This document shows, piece after piece, positions 17,801 through 25,249 of a stretch of DNA of 64,000 bases (within the stretch, counting starts at the first letter, position 1; the number at the start of each line of letters is the position of its first letter). Both the position numbers and the translations under genes were made by a program. The stretch lies in contig DXFV01000042.1 of assembly GCA_019114265.1 (NCBI GenBank), forward strand, positions 12,888 to 76,887, given 5' to 3'. The stretch is from Anaerofilum faecale (GTDB lineage: Bacteria; Bacillota; Clostridia; Oscillospirales; Ruminococcaceae). Below the pieces are notes generated by a model, which was not told where the DNA came from, ran no database searches, and worked only from the letters and a program-made list of their open reading frames with translations.

Positions 17801-20409
17801 GCGCCAACGCAAATCCTGTCCTGACCGCCGAGTGCACCGTCAAGGTGTACCAGCGCAACGGTCAGAGCTATCTGCCGGTCAAGGACGGCTATGTCCGCGA
17901 CAACGGCAAGAACGACGGCACCGCCGACAACATCTTTGTCAAGAACGACACCCCGGGCTGGTCCAGCAAGGGTCTGGTCAGCTTCGACCTCACCGGCGCC
18001 GACGCCGACTTTGCCAACGCCGCGCTGCAGTTCTATGTCATGGAGGGCAAGAGCACCCCCGTGGAGGCCACCCTGTTCGCCATCTCCGGCGAGGGCTGGG
18101 ACGAGGCCGGCATGACCTGGGACAACACCCCCACCGGCGGCGAGGAAGTGGCCAAATTCTCGGTGAGCAGCGCCGACACCGGCAAGATCATCTCGATCGA
18201 CCTCACCGACTACCTGCAGAAAAAGCTGGCCGACGGCCAGACCGACATCTCCTTCCGCATCGAGGTCACCGGTTCGCTCGGCTCAAACAGCCAGTTCAAG
18301 CTGGCCAGCCGCGAGAACGTGGGCAATGAGCCTTCCATCGTGCTGTCGAACGATTCCGTCAACCGTGTGGAGAGCGTGCGGGTGGACACCGCCGTGGGCG
18401 TGGCCCCGGTTCTGCCCGCCACCGTGCGCGCCACCGCGCTGGACAGCACCCAGTTTGACGCCGAAGTGACCTGGGACGCCATCGACCCCGCCAAATACGC
18501 CGCCGAAGGCCAGTTCACCGCCACCGGCCGCATCGAGGGCTACAGCCTGCCGGTCACCGCGTCGGTGCGTGTGTCCGATTCCATCATCGTATCGGTGGAG
18601 ACCGTGGAGCTGTCCACCCCCGCGGGTGTGGCTCCGGTTCTGCCCGCTGAGGTACAGGCCACCTACATCACCGGCAAGACCGCCCCGGTCACCGTGGTGT
18701 GGAACAGCATCCCCGCCGACAGCTACGCCCAGCCCGGCACCTTTGAGGTGAAGGGCAAGGCCGACGGCTTTGACGGCGCCGTGACCGCCGAGGTCACCGT
18801 CACCGACGCCGTGGCCGTGCAGGCGCAGCCCGCCTCCGCGAACGGCCTGGCCGGATACGAGCCCATCCTGCCCGCCGAAGTGCAGGTGGAATACACCGAC
18901 GGCAGCCTGCACGCCCAGAAGGTGGTGTGGGAAGCCATTCCCGCCGCCCAGTGGCAGCAGGCCGGCACCTTCGAGGTGAAAGGCACCGCGGGCAGCGTGG
19001 AAGCGGTGTGCACCGTCACCCTCTACGACGCCGTGCCCGAGACCGGCCTCGCGCTGGACAACCCGCAGGGCAAATACCCCGCCCTTCCCTTTGCGATCAC
19101 CCTCACCGCCGGCGACGTCTCCTTCCAGCTGAACGCTGCGTGGGAGCCGGTGCAGCCCGCCCAGTACAACGGCAGCGAGGACTTCACCGTGCACGGCGTG
19201 GTGGCCGGCACCGACCTGCCCATTGAGGTGCTGGTGCGCCAGCAGCCCGCCGTGGACAATGTGACCGGCGAGAGCACCGCCGCCGAGGACGTGAAGATCC
19301 AGGCCGCCCCCTCCGACAAAAACTTTGCCGGCGAGAGCACCCTGGTGGTGAAGAACGTCACCTACGACAAGAACTATAAGCGCGACAGCATCGTGAAATT
19401 CGACCTGTCCGATGTGGAGGGCGGCTGGCAGAACCTCACCGGTCTCACCCTGCGCCTCTACCTCACCGCCCGCGAGAACCGCGGCACCGAGAGCTACCTC
19501 AGCGTGTGGGCCTCCGGCTCCAACTGGAGCGAAGAGACCGCCACCTGGGACGGCATCACCCAGTCCGGCTACAAAAAGGCGCTGATCACCGAGAATGTGC
19601 CGGTGAAGAACGACCAGGTGGGCAGCTACATCGAGATCGACGTCACCGGCGCGCTGCCCTACATTGAAAACGGCCTCATCACCTTCGCGCTGGGCATCGA
19701 GAAGAACCCCGACGCCGACCCCGAAGGCGACCACAGCGCTCTGACCTTCGCCGCGATGGAGTCCGGCGAGGCCACCGCGCCCAAACTGGCCTACACCAAC
19801 CGCTACATCACCAGTCTGGAGACCCCCACCGCCGAGGTGGAGCCGGGCTGCCTGCCCACCCTGCCCGAGACCGTGCAGGTCACCTACAGCGACGGCGAGA
19901 CCGCACAGCTGCCGGTGGAATGGGGCGGCATGACCCATTCGATGTTCTCCCGTCCCGGCACCGTGTATGTGAACGGCACCGCGAATGGAGCGTATCTGCC
20001 CCTCACTGCGCAGGTCACCGTGAAATCCGCGCCCGCCGACAAGGCGCATCTAAACGATGTGATCCGCCAGGCCCAGGCGCTGGAGGAGGACGCCTACACC
20101 GCCGACAGCTGGAAGGTGCTGGCCGACGCGCTGAGCAAGGCGCTGGCCGTCCAGGCGGACGCCGCCGCCGCCCAGCAGCAGGTGGACGAAGCCGCCGCCG
20201 CGCTGGAGAAGGCGATCGCACAGCTGGAGAAGGTACCGAATCCCAACCCGGACCCCGATCCCACCCCTGTGCCCACCCCCGGCACCGATCCCGCCCAGCC
20301 GGACGGCTCTCTGCCCGCCACCGGCGATGTGTCCGCACCGTTTGTGTGGATGTCGCTGCTGGCCCTGAGCGCGGCCGGATACGCCCTGCTGCGCAGACGC
20401 CGCAGCTGA
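14803..20409 (+). CDS. sortase-anchored multidomain beta-helix surface protein
   Basis: An 1868-residue secreted protein. In order: signal peptide (1-~31); N-terminal beta-sandwich (~45-225); bacterial-repeat (InlB-B-like) domain (~325-400); right-handed parallel beta-helix (~405-925, ending in the common NPDIGAHEF motif); BIG2 Ig-like (~930-1015); DNRLRE domain (~1019-1183); four Ig-like repeats of ~75 residues (~1186-1484) sharing an APVLPAEVQ core; second DNRLRE (~1485-1668); a fifth Ig-like repeat; FIVAR three-helix domain (~1746-1810); Pro-rich linker; LPATG at 1837, membrane segment and RRRRS tail. It is probably a wall-bound polysaccharide lyase or hydrolase. Catalytic residues were not identified, so an adhesin is possible. 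It stands alone between terminators. Confidence 0.85.
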   Translation: MKRKGFAQCKRILAGTVAAAMLTGFCPFSVLAMPAAEPSGYVMPAPAQGQSYNFASEYSSTQGPVWFYRWMDKDTGALSDMTWSSGNSRWEGNDHGGHWMRIFNDGLMSGNDGCSAVIEWVAPQDGVVLVTAGALDGKTAAGEIAMESERTDRDGATLRVEHNGVTIWGGCSTQNNRKHLAFDPIRVAVKAGDTLRFVENGDGGNAEYNNDRVFWNPTVTYEADASGVMLSGAQMVSGGSIQMQAANLPGIAPEDVALYASVNGAVRTELEATGASLENGTLTIDFEPIREESAAVQLFTVVGGTSAMVSYNTADYPSRLVEVTASVRGEGGSISPASVTVEKGQSVTFTITPDEGYSLYRLWVNGEQQDLSAVQDGTFVLENIQQATTVQAAFYKEGEVRGTTYYVDAANGDDTSSGTSEAEAWKTLDKVNATTFQPGDRILLKAGCVWNGYLWPKGEGDELDSITLGKYGDESLYPVINGNGTMPYDWSQKGTDPAYTPAVLLCDQSNWVIEDLEVTNNFDTKYNQVGILIYTTGRNGETSNVTVQECYVHDVTAVQSSNKVTGGIIGVGSDFWIDGNPMEGEIQTEYGFDGLYILNNHVKNVQKEGVRTTGSGTHFRNTQTHEDVVFRGNYIEDIYGDGIVLAEVGQAGLVESNVVKNACNVSEANYAGAWSWQCSNTVYRYNEVFGIEYGYNDGEAFDFDIGCKNHAFVYNYSHNNKGGLLLTMYASPTYTFAYNISANDGKPSQELFHCATGGDYIYNNTLYIGKGTSTHLFHEGNVGFFKNNTVLVHGELLGLFTGSGSLSESGVTNNIFYPASVTGGMSEDVLANNLVVDPMLPGASLSTDEQYALSTGLTYETMGRGEDWLAGLRERASIFKLAENSPAIDAGTPINDPNFTFTEDLFGNPIVGNPDIGAHEFSNDPGPVDEDVKKPESIRLDQTDLYLLTGDKASLTAEVGPADALDTSVVYESSNPDVATVQADGTVLAVAPGEATITARANANPVLTAECTVKVYQRNGQSYLPVKDGYVRDNGKNDGTADNIFVKNDTPGWSSKGLVSFDLTGADADFANAALQFYVMEGKSTPVEATLFAISGEGWDEAGMTWDNTPTGGEEVAKFSVSSADTGKIISIDLTDYLQKKLADGQTDISFRIEVTGSLGSNSQFKLASRENVGNEPSIVLSNDSVNRVESVRVDTAVGVAPVLPATVRATALDSTQFDAEVTWDAIDPAKYAAEGQFTATGRIEGYSLPVTASVRVSDSIIVSVETVELSTPAGVAPVLPAEVQATYITGKTAPVTVVWNSIPADSYAQPGTFEVKGKADGFDGAVTAEVTVTDAVAVQAQPASANGLAGYEPILPAEVQVEYTDGSLHAQKVVWEAIPAAQWQQAGTFEVKGTAGSVEAVCTVTLYDAVPETGLALDNPQGKYPALPFAITLTAGDVSFQLNAAWEPVQPAQYNGSEDFTVHGVVAGTDLPIEVLVRQQPAVDNVTGESTAAEDVKIQAAPSDKNFAGESTLVVKNVTYDKNYKRDSIVKFDLSDVEGGWQNLTGLTLRLYLTARENRGTESYLSVWASGSNWSEETATWDGITQSGYKKALITENVPVKNDQVGSYIEIDVTGALPYIENGLITFALGIEKNPDADPEGDHSALTFAAMESGEATAPKLAYTNRYITSLETPTAEVEPGCLPTLPETVQVTYSDGETAQLPVEWGGMTHSMFSRPGTVYVNGTANGAYLPLTAQVTVKSAPADKAHLNDVIRQAQALEEDAYTADSWKVLADALSKALAVQADAAAAQQQVDEAAAALEKAIAQLEKVPNPNPDPDPTPVPTPGTDPAQPDGSLPATGDVSAPFVWMSLLALSAAGYALLRRRRS

Positions 20410-20427
20410 ACCAATTGCCTTTCCTGT

Positions 20428-20519
20428 CCGCCGCCCCCTAAACTGAACGGAGGGCGGCGGCACAAAAACTCTCCACTGCAAAGCAGCCTTGTGCCCGGCA
20501 GGGTGCGGGGCTGCTTTGC
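20428..20519 (+). terminator. tandem hairpins after the surface protein gene
   Basis: Two perfect stems: CCGCCGCCC / GGGCGGCGG (20428-20460) and GCAAAGCAGCC / GGCTGCTTTGC (20478-20519). Neither has a long T run. They probably end the surface-protein transcript. Confidence 0.55.
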
Positions 20520-20548
20520 TTGTCCGGGCGGCTTTTCTGCCGTATAAT
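20520..20548 (+). promoter_or_regulatory. promoter of the lipoprotein gene
   Basis: TTGTCC (20520-20525), a 17-base spacer and a consensus TATAAT (20543-20548) lie about 30 bases ahead of the start codon and directly after the preceding hairpin. Confidence 0.6.
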
Positions 20549-20578
20549 GGAGCTATCACCACAAAAAGGAGAACCAAG

Positions 20579-21601
20579 ATGAAACGTTTTTGTCTGGCCG
20601 TCCTGCTGACGGCCGCTGTGCTGCTGGCCGGATGCTCCGGCGGCGACACGGTGGCCCATCTGGACGGACACCCCGTATCGCTGGAGGAATACCGCCAGTA
20701 TGCCTACGACTCGATCTCGCTGGTGTCGGCGGAATACAACCGCACCTATGGCGCCGACCCCAACGCCGCCGACTTCTGGACGACCGCCTACGACGGCGTC
20801 ACCCCGATGCAGACGCTGCTGGAAAACGCCGACGAGGCGGTGCGGCAGGCCAAGGGAGTACAGGCCGCGGCGGTGGAGCTGGGCCTTTTGACCGAGGAGC
20901 AGATCAGCTGGGAGGGCCGGCAGGAGGCGTTTGAAACCGAAAACCGCACCAGACTCGAAACGCTGGAGGCGGGCGGCATCGTCTACGGACCCGAACAGCT
21001 GACGCTGGCGCAGTTCTGCTCCTACTGGCAGAGCGCGGTGCAGCAGCAGGTGGAGGACCTTCTCTACCAGAACGCCCAGCCCACCGAGCAGCAGCTGCGG
21101 GACTACTACGACGAGCACGCCGCCGAGCTGTCGGCCCGCAACTTCACCGCCGAAGCCGATTTCTACTATTGGCCGGCCGGAGAGAGCGACACCGCGGCGC
21201 AGGAGCTGGTGCAGATTCTGGCGCAGGGCATCCGGCAGCAGGTGGCGGCCGACGAACTGGCCGCCCGCACCGGTCTGGAAACCGGCTGGCGGCAGGAGAC
21301 GGTGAACACCCGCGAGATGGGCAAGGAGGACCAGGCCTACACCCGGACGGTGCAGCTGCTGGCCGACTGCGCACTGGACGAGCCGGCCGGCCCGCTGTAC
21401 GCCGAGGGGATGGAGGTGTGGATCGTGCCGCGCAGCCGCCAGAACGAGGAGATCGGCAGCTTCGAGGAGGCACAGGCCGAGATCGAGGACCTCTGGCGCA
21501 CCGAGCAGGCGCAGAACCAATTGCAGCAGATGCTGGACGGGCAGACCTGGAAGCCCACCGCGCTGCACGATAAGCTGACGATTGAGCAGATCCGCCCGTA
21601 A
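20579..21601 (+). CDS. lipoprotein of unknown role, possibly SurA/PrsA-like
   Basis: A 340-residue predicted lipoprotein with signal peptide and lipobox LLAGC (Cys ~20). Residues ~28-110 resemble the N-terminal substrate-holding helices of SurA/PrsA foldases (VAHLDGHPVSLEEYRQYAYD). Glu-rich helices follow, and the C-terminal part (~250-340) could be a weak parvulin-like fold. No confident prolyl-isomerase active site was seen. It sits behind the wall-anchored giant, so a role in folding exported proteins is reasonable but unproven. The ATG at 20579 follows AAAAAGGAG. The gene has its own promoter and ends at a strong hairpin. Confidence 0.7.
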   Translation: MKRFCLAVLLTAAVLLAGCSGGDTVAHLDGHPVSLEEYRQYAYDSISLVSAEYNRTYGADPNAADFWTTAYDGVTPMQTLLENADEAVRQAKGVQAAAVELGLLTEEQISWEGRQEAFETENRTRLETLEAGGIVYGPEQLTLAQFCSYWQSAVQQQVEDLLYQNAQPTEQQLRDYYDEHAAELSARNFTAEADFYYWPAGESDTAAQELVQILAQGIRQQVAADELAARTGLETGWRQETVNTREMGKEDQAYTRTVQLLADCALDEPAGPLYAEGMEVWIVPRSRQNEEIGSFEEAQAEIEDLWRTEQAQNQLQQMLDGQTWKPTALHDKLTIEQIRP

Positions 21602-21645
21602 CGCCGGCGGAAATCAAAATCCACCGCATAACAGCATAAAAACTG

Positions 21646-21682
21646 CAGGGCGCGGACAGTGCTTTTCGCTGTCCGCGCCCTG
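21646..21682. terminator. bidirectional terminator between convergent genes
   Basis: CAGGGCGCGGACAG (21646-21659) pairs perfectly with 21669-21682 around a T-rich loop, between the rightward lipoprotein gene and the leftward AraC gene. Confidence 0.75.
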
Positions 21683-21713
21683 TGGCTTTGTATATATAAG
21701 GCAAAGAAGAGGT

Positions 21714-22568
21714 TCACCCCTCCATCGCCCGGCGGTATTCGCCGGGCGTTTTGCCTTTCTGGCGGCGGAACACCCGCCCGAAATAGCTCACGTCCCCGAA
21801 CCCGCAGGCCAGCGCCACGTCGGTGACGCTGTCGCGGGTAGAACACAGCAGCTCGGCGGCACATTCCACCCGGTAGTAGTTCAGATAGTCGATGGGGGTG
21901 CGGCCGGTGATCTGGCGGAACACCCGGCAGAAATACTTCGGTTCCAGCGCCGCCTCTCCCGCCAGCTGCTCCAGCGACAGCGGCTGCGCGTAGTCGGTGC
22001 GGATACGCCGCAGCACCCGCTTCACCGCCTGTGCGCGGCGGGTGTCGCGGGCGGTCTCGGGCAGCGGCGGACGGTAGAGCCTTCGCGCCAGCATCTCGCC
22101 CAGCAGCTGCCACAAAAAGCCCATCGTTGTGAACTCATACCCCGGCTGCTCGGTCTCCATCGCCTGAAACAAGCCGTTCACCAGCTTTGCCGCCGGAGCG
22201 TTCACGGCAAAAAACGCCTCCATCCGCGCGCCGCTCTGCAAAAGCCCGGCCAGCTGCTGGCCGCACACCGCCGCGCCGGTGAGAAACCGCTCGAGATCAA
22301 ACACCACACACTCATACACACAGTTTTCCGGCCGTCCGCCGTGGATCGAACCGTCGGCCAGCAGCATGCAGTCGCCGGCGTGCAGCTCGTACCCCGTCCC
22401 GTCCACCGACAAATGCAGCACCCCCTGCAACACCAGGATCAGCTCGTGCTCCATGTGCCAGTGGAACGGCATCTCGTAGCGCGGGTGAGCCGCGTCCACA
22501 TAGTACAGCTGGATGGGAAAATCAAAGGTGCCCCGCACCGCCTTTTCGTGGCTGGCAAGATAGCGCAT
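21714..22568 (-). CDS. AraC-family regulator of the fucose operon
   Basis: A 284-residue cytoplasmic AraC/XylS regulator. Residues ~15-110 form a cupin-type ligand domain (MPFHWHMEHELILVLQG, with metal-like His). The C-terminal ~100 residues hold the two helix-turn-helices (LEQLAGEAALEPKYFCRVFR, then a second around VALACGFGDVSYFGRVFR). An in-frame TTG lies 15 bases earlier, but the GGAGGGGG ribosome site falls between the two, so the ATG at 22568 is the start. It is divergent from the L-fucose operon with overlapping promoters, so it most likely controls that operon, with L-fucose or a derivative as effector (inferred). Confidence 0.88.
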   Translation of the reverse strand: MRYLASHEKAVRGTFDFPIQLYYVDAAHPRYEMPFHWHMEHELILVLQGVLHLSVDGTGYELHAGDCMLLADGSIHGGRPENCVYECVVFDLERFLTGAAVCGQQLAGLLQSGARMEAFFAVNAPAAKLVNGLFQAMETEQPGYEFTTMGFLWQLLGEMLARRLYRPPLPETARDTRRAQAVKRVLRRIRTDYAQPLSLEQLAGEAALEPKYFCRVFRQITGRTPIDYLNYYRVECAAELLCSTRDSVTDVALACGFGDVSYFGRVFRRQKGKTPGEYRRAMEG

Positions 22569-22609
22569 GTTCGCCCCCTCCAAAAGTGAATATCGTCCGG
22601 TTTATTCCG

Positions 22610-22638
22610 ATTATACACCAAGACAGGCACCCTTTCAA
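22610..22638 (-). promoter_or_regulatory. promoter of the AraC gene
   Basis: On the minus strand TTGAAA (22633-22638), a 17-base spacer and TATAAT (22610-22615). It overlaps the divergent fucose promoter. Confidence 0.65.
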
Positions 22639-22649
22639 TCCGCTATACT
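22621..22649 (+). promoter_or_regulatory. promoter of the fucose operon
   Basis: TATACT at 22644-22649 follows a poor -35 (AGACAG, 22621-22626) at 17 bases. The weak -35 fits activator control by the divergent AraC protein, whose own promoter occupies the same bases. Confidence 0.5.
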
Positions 22650-22682
22650 GCATATAGAAGCAAAGAAAGGAGTGTCCCCTCT

Positions 22683-23372
22683 ATGGACATCAATCTGATT
22701 AAGGAGCAGATCTGCGACGTCTGCCACAAAATGTGGCAGCTGGGCTGGGTGGCAGCGAACGACGGCAACGTATCCGCCAAGCTGGACGACGGCACCTTCC
22801 TGTGCACCCCCACCGGCATGAGCAAGAGCTTTATCACCCCGGAAAAACTCATCCGCATCAACGCCAAAGGCGAGGTGCTGGAAGGCGCGGAGGGTCTGCG
22901 TCCCTCCAGCGAGATCAAGATGCATCTGCGCTGCTATGAAAAGCGCCCCGACGTGTGGAGCGTCATCCACGCCCATCCTCCCGGCGCCACCGGCTTCGCC
23001 GTGGCCCACAAGGCGATGGATATGTACAACATGATCGAGGACGTGGCGGTGATCGGCAGCGTGCCGCTGACCCCCTACGGCACCCCCAGCACCACCGAGG
23101 TGCCCGACGCCATCGAGCCGTATCTGGAAGAACACGACGTGATGCTGCTGGAAAACCACGGTGCTCTGGCGGTGGGCAGCGACGTCATCACCGCTTTCTA
23201 CCGCATGGAGAGTCTGGAGCTGTGGGCCAAGATCACCATCAACGCGGTGATTCTGGGCGGCAGCAAGGACATCAGCCGCGACAACATCCAGAAGCTGATC
23301 GACCTGCGCGGCTTCTACCGCGTGACCGGCCGTCATCCCGGCTACAAGAAATTCGACAACGGATTGAGGTGA
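22683..23372 (+). CDS. fucA: class II aldolase, probable L-fuculose-phosphate aldolase
   Basis: Splits L-fuculose-1-phosphate into dihydroxyacetone phosphate and L-lactaldehyde. The 229-residue protein has the class II aldolase/adducin fold signature: AANDGNVSAKL near residue 25, the catalytic Glu in RPSSEIKMH (~75-83), the zinc-binding H-A-H of VIHAHPPGATG (~95-105) and a late LENHG (~155). The ATG at 22683 follows AAAGGAG. It is first in the operon with the mutarotase, kinase and isomerase genes. Rhamnulose-phosphate aldolase is a close relative, but FucU and FucI downstream favour fucose. Confidence 0.9.
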   Translation: MDINLIKEQICDVCHKMWQLGWVAANDGNVSAKLDDGTFLCTPTGMSKSFITPEKLIRINAKGEVLEGAEGLRPSSEIKMHLRCYEKRPDVWSVIHAHPPGATGFAVAHKAMDMYNMIEDVAVIGSVPLTPYGTPSTTEVPDAIEPYLEEHDVMLLENHGALAVGSDVITAFYRMESLELWAKITINAVILGGSKDISRDNIQKLIDLRGFYRVTGRHPGYKKFDNGLR

Positions 23373-23377
23373 GTGCG

Positions 23378-23812
23378 ATGCTGAAAGGAGTTCCCGCCAT
23401 CCTGTCGCCCCAGCTGCTGAAGGTGCTGTGCGAGATGGGCCACGGCGACGAGATCGTGATCGCCGACGGCAATTTCCCGGCCGAGAGCATGGGCAAAGAT
23501 GCCGTCGTCATCCGCGCCGACGGCCACGGCGTGCCGGAAATTCTGGACGCCGTGCTGAAGATGATCCCGCTGGACCAGTACACCGAAAACCCCGCCGCCC
23601 TGATGGAGGTTGTGCCGGAGGACGACTGCGTCCCGGTGATCTGGGAGCAGTACCGCGCGCTGCTGGAGGAGAACGGCGAAGACCCCGCCCGCATCGAGAT
23701 GATGGAGCGCTTTGCCTTCTACGAGCGGGCCAAAAAGGCCTATGCCATCGTCGCCACCGGCGAGAGCGCCATCTACGCCAACATCCTGCTGAAAAAAGGA
23801 GTGGTGAAATGA
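23378..23812 (+). CDS. fucU: L-fucose mutarotase
   Basis: A 144-residue RbsD/FucU-family protein that converts alpha- and beta-L-fucose so that FucI receives its anomer. Family marks are MLKGVPAILSPQLLKVLCEM at the N-terminus, GHGDEIVIADGNFPAE (~residues 21-36) with the catalytic-type His/Asp, and the C-terminal ATGESAIYANILLKKGV. The ATG at 23378 lies five bases after fucA behind GAGGTGAG. Its stop codon overlaps the next gene's ATG, so translation is coupled. RbsD (ribose pyranase) is the alternative, but the context and the A-T-G-E-x-x-x-Y-A-N end match FucU. Confidence 0.93.
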   Translation: MLKGVPAILSPQLLKVLCEMGHGDEIVIADGNFPAESMGKDAVVIRADGHGVPEILDAVLKMIPLDQYTENPAALMEVVPEDDCVPVIWEQYRALLEENGEDPARIEMMERFAFYERAKKAYAIVATGESAIYANILLKKGVVK

Positions 23813-25233
23813 AGCGCGTTCTGGCGTTTGATTTCGGCGCGTCCAGCGGGCGTGCCATCCTGGCCGAGTTTGAAAACGGGCAGCTTACGTATCAAGAAGT
23901 GCATCGCTTCGAGAACTGCCCCCGCGAGGCGGACGGACATTTCCGCTGGGATTTCGCCGACCTGATGGCGAATGTCCGGCTGGGCATCGAAAAGGCGGGC
24001 GAATTTGACAGCATCGGGTTCGACACCTGGGGCGTGGATTTCGGTCTGCTGGACGAGAACGGCGAGCTGCTGGGCGACCCAGTCCACTACCGCGACGGAC
24101 GCACCGGGGGCATGGTGGAAAAGGCGCTGCACACCATGCCGGCAGACGCGCTGTATGCCGCCACCGGCATCCAGATCATGGGCATCAACACCCTGTTCCA
24201 GCTGCTGGCCGCGAAGGAAACCGACCCCGAAACCTGGGGCAAGGCCAAGCGCCTCTTGTTCATGCCGGACCTGTTCGCCCACGCGCTGTGCGGTTCGGAT
24301 GCCTGCGAGACCACCATCGCCTCCACCAGCCAGCTGCTGGACCCGAACACCCGTGGCTGGAGCCGGCCGGTGCTGGATGCGTTCGGCATCCCCGAAAGCC
24401 TGTTCGCCCCGCGGGTGGACAGCGGCGCGGTGGTGGGCGAATACAAGGGCGCGAAGGTGATCGCGGTGGCCGGGCACGACACCCAGTGTGCCGTGGCCGC
24501 CATGCCCGCGCCCGACAAGGACGCCGCCTTCCTGTCCTGCGGCACCTGGAGCCTGCTGGGCTGTGAGCTGGACGCCCCGGTCCTCAACGACCGGAGCCGC
24601 CTGCTGGCCCTGTCCAACGAGCAGGGCGCGAACGGCAAGGTGAACTATCTGAAAAACATCATCGGCCTGTGGCTGATTCAGGAGAGCCGCCGCCAGTGGC
24701 GGCGGGAGGGGCAGGCATATTCCTATGCCGACCTCGAAACGCTGGCGCTGGAAGCCGCGCCGCTGCGCAGCTTCATCGACCCGGACGACCCCGCCTTCAC
24801 CCCTCCGGGCGACATCCCCGGCCGGGTGCGGGAGTTCTGCCGCCGCACCGGCCAGCCGGTTCCCGAAACGGTGGGCGAAATCATGCGCTGCATCTACGAA
24901 AGTCTGGCGCTGAAATACCGCTTCGCGCTGGACCAGCTGAGCCAGGCCACCGGCAAGAACTTCAGCAGCCTGCACATTCTGGGCGGCGGCACCAAGGACG
25001 GTCTGCTCTGCCGCATGACCGCCGACTGCACCGGCATTCCTGTCATTGCCGGACCGGTCGAGGCCACCGCGCTGGGCAACATCCTCATCCAGCTTGTGGC
25101 GCTGGGCGAGGTGAAGGACATCGAGGAGGGACGCGCCCTCATCGCCGCCACCGAACCGGTCAAACGCTTTGCCCCGTCCGCACAGGACGACTGGAACAGA
25201 TCATACGAAACGTATAAAACAATCGTAAAATAA
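23809..25233 (+). CDS. rhamnulokinase/L-fuculokinase (FGGY family)
   Basis: A 474-residue FGGY sugar kinase. The N-terminal phosphate loop DFGASSGRAILAEF, FDTWGVDFGLL near residue 65, the AGHDTQCAVAAMPAP stretch (~223-237) and the nucleotide-binding LHILGGGTKDGLLCRMTADC (~385-405) most resemble rhamnulokinase RhaB rather than E. coli FucK. Lying between fucU and fucI, it should phosphorylate L-fuculose; RhaB-like kinases in this role are common in gut Firmicutes. The ATG overlaps the fucU stop (ATGA), with AAAAAAGGAG inside the fucU end. Activity on L-rhamnulose cannot be excluded. Confidence 0.88.
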   Translation: MKRVLAFDFGASSGRAILAEFENGQLTYQEVHRFENCPREADGHFRWDFADLMANVRLGIEKAGEFDSIGFDTWGVDFGLLDENGELLGDPVHYRDGRTGGMVEKALHTMPADALYAATGIQIMGINTLFQLLAAKETDPETWGKAKRLLFMPDLFAHALCGSDACETTIASTSQLLDPNTRGWSRPVLDAFGIPESLFAPRVDSGAVVGEYKGAKVIAVAGHDTQCAVAAMPAPDKDAAFLSCGTWSLLGCELDAPVLNDRSRLLALSNEQGANGKVNYLKNIIGLWLIQESRRQWRREGQAYSYADLETLALEAAPLRSFIDPDDPAFTPPGDIPGRVREFCRRTGQPVPETVGEIMRCIYESLALKYRFALDQLSQATGKNFSSLHILGGGTKDGLLCRMTADCTGIPVIAGPVEATALGNILIQLVALGEVKDIEEGRALIAATEPVKRFAPSAQDDWNRSYETYKTIVK

Positions 25234-25249
25234 CAAGGAGGAAACAACC

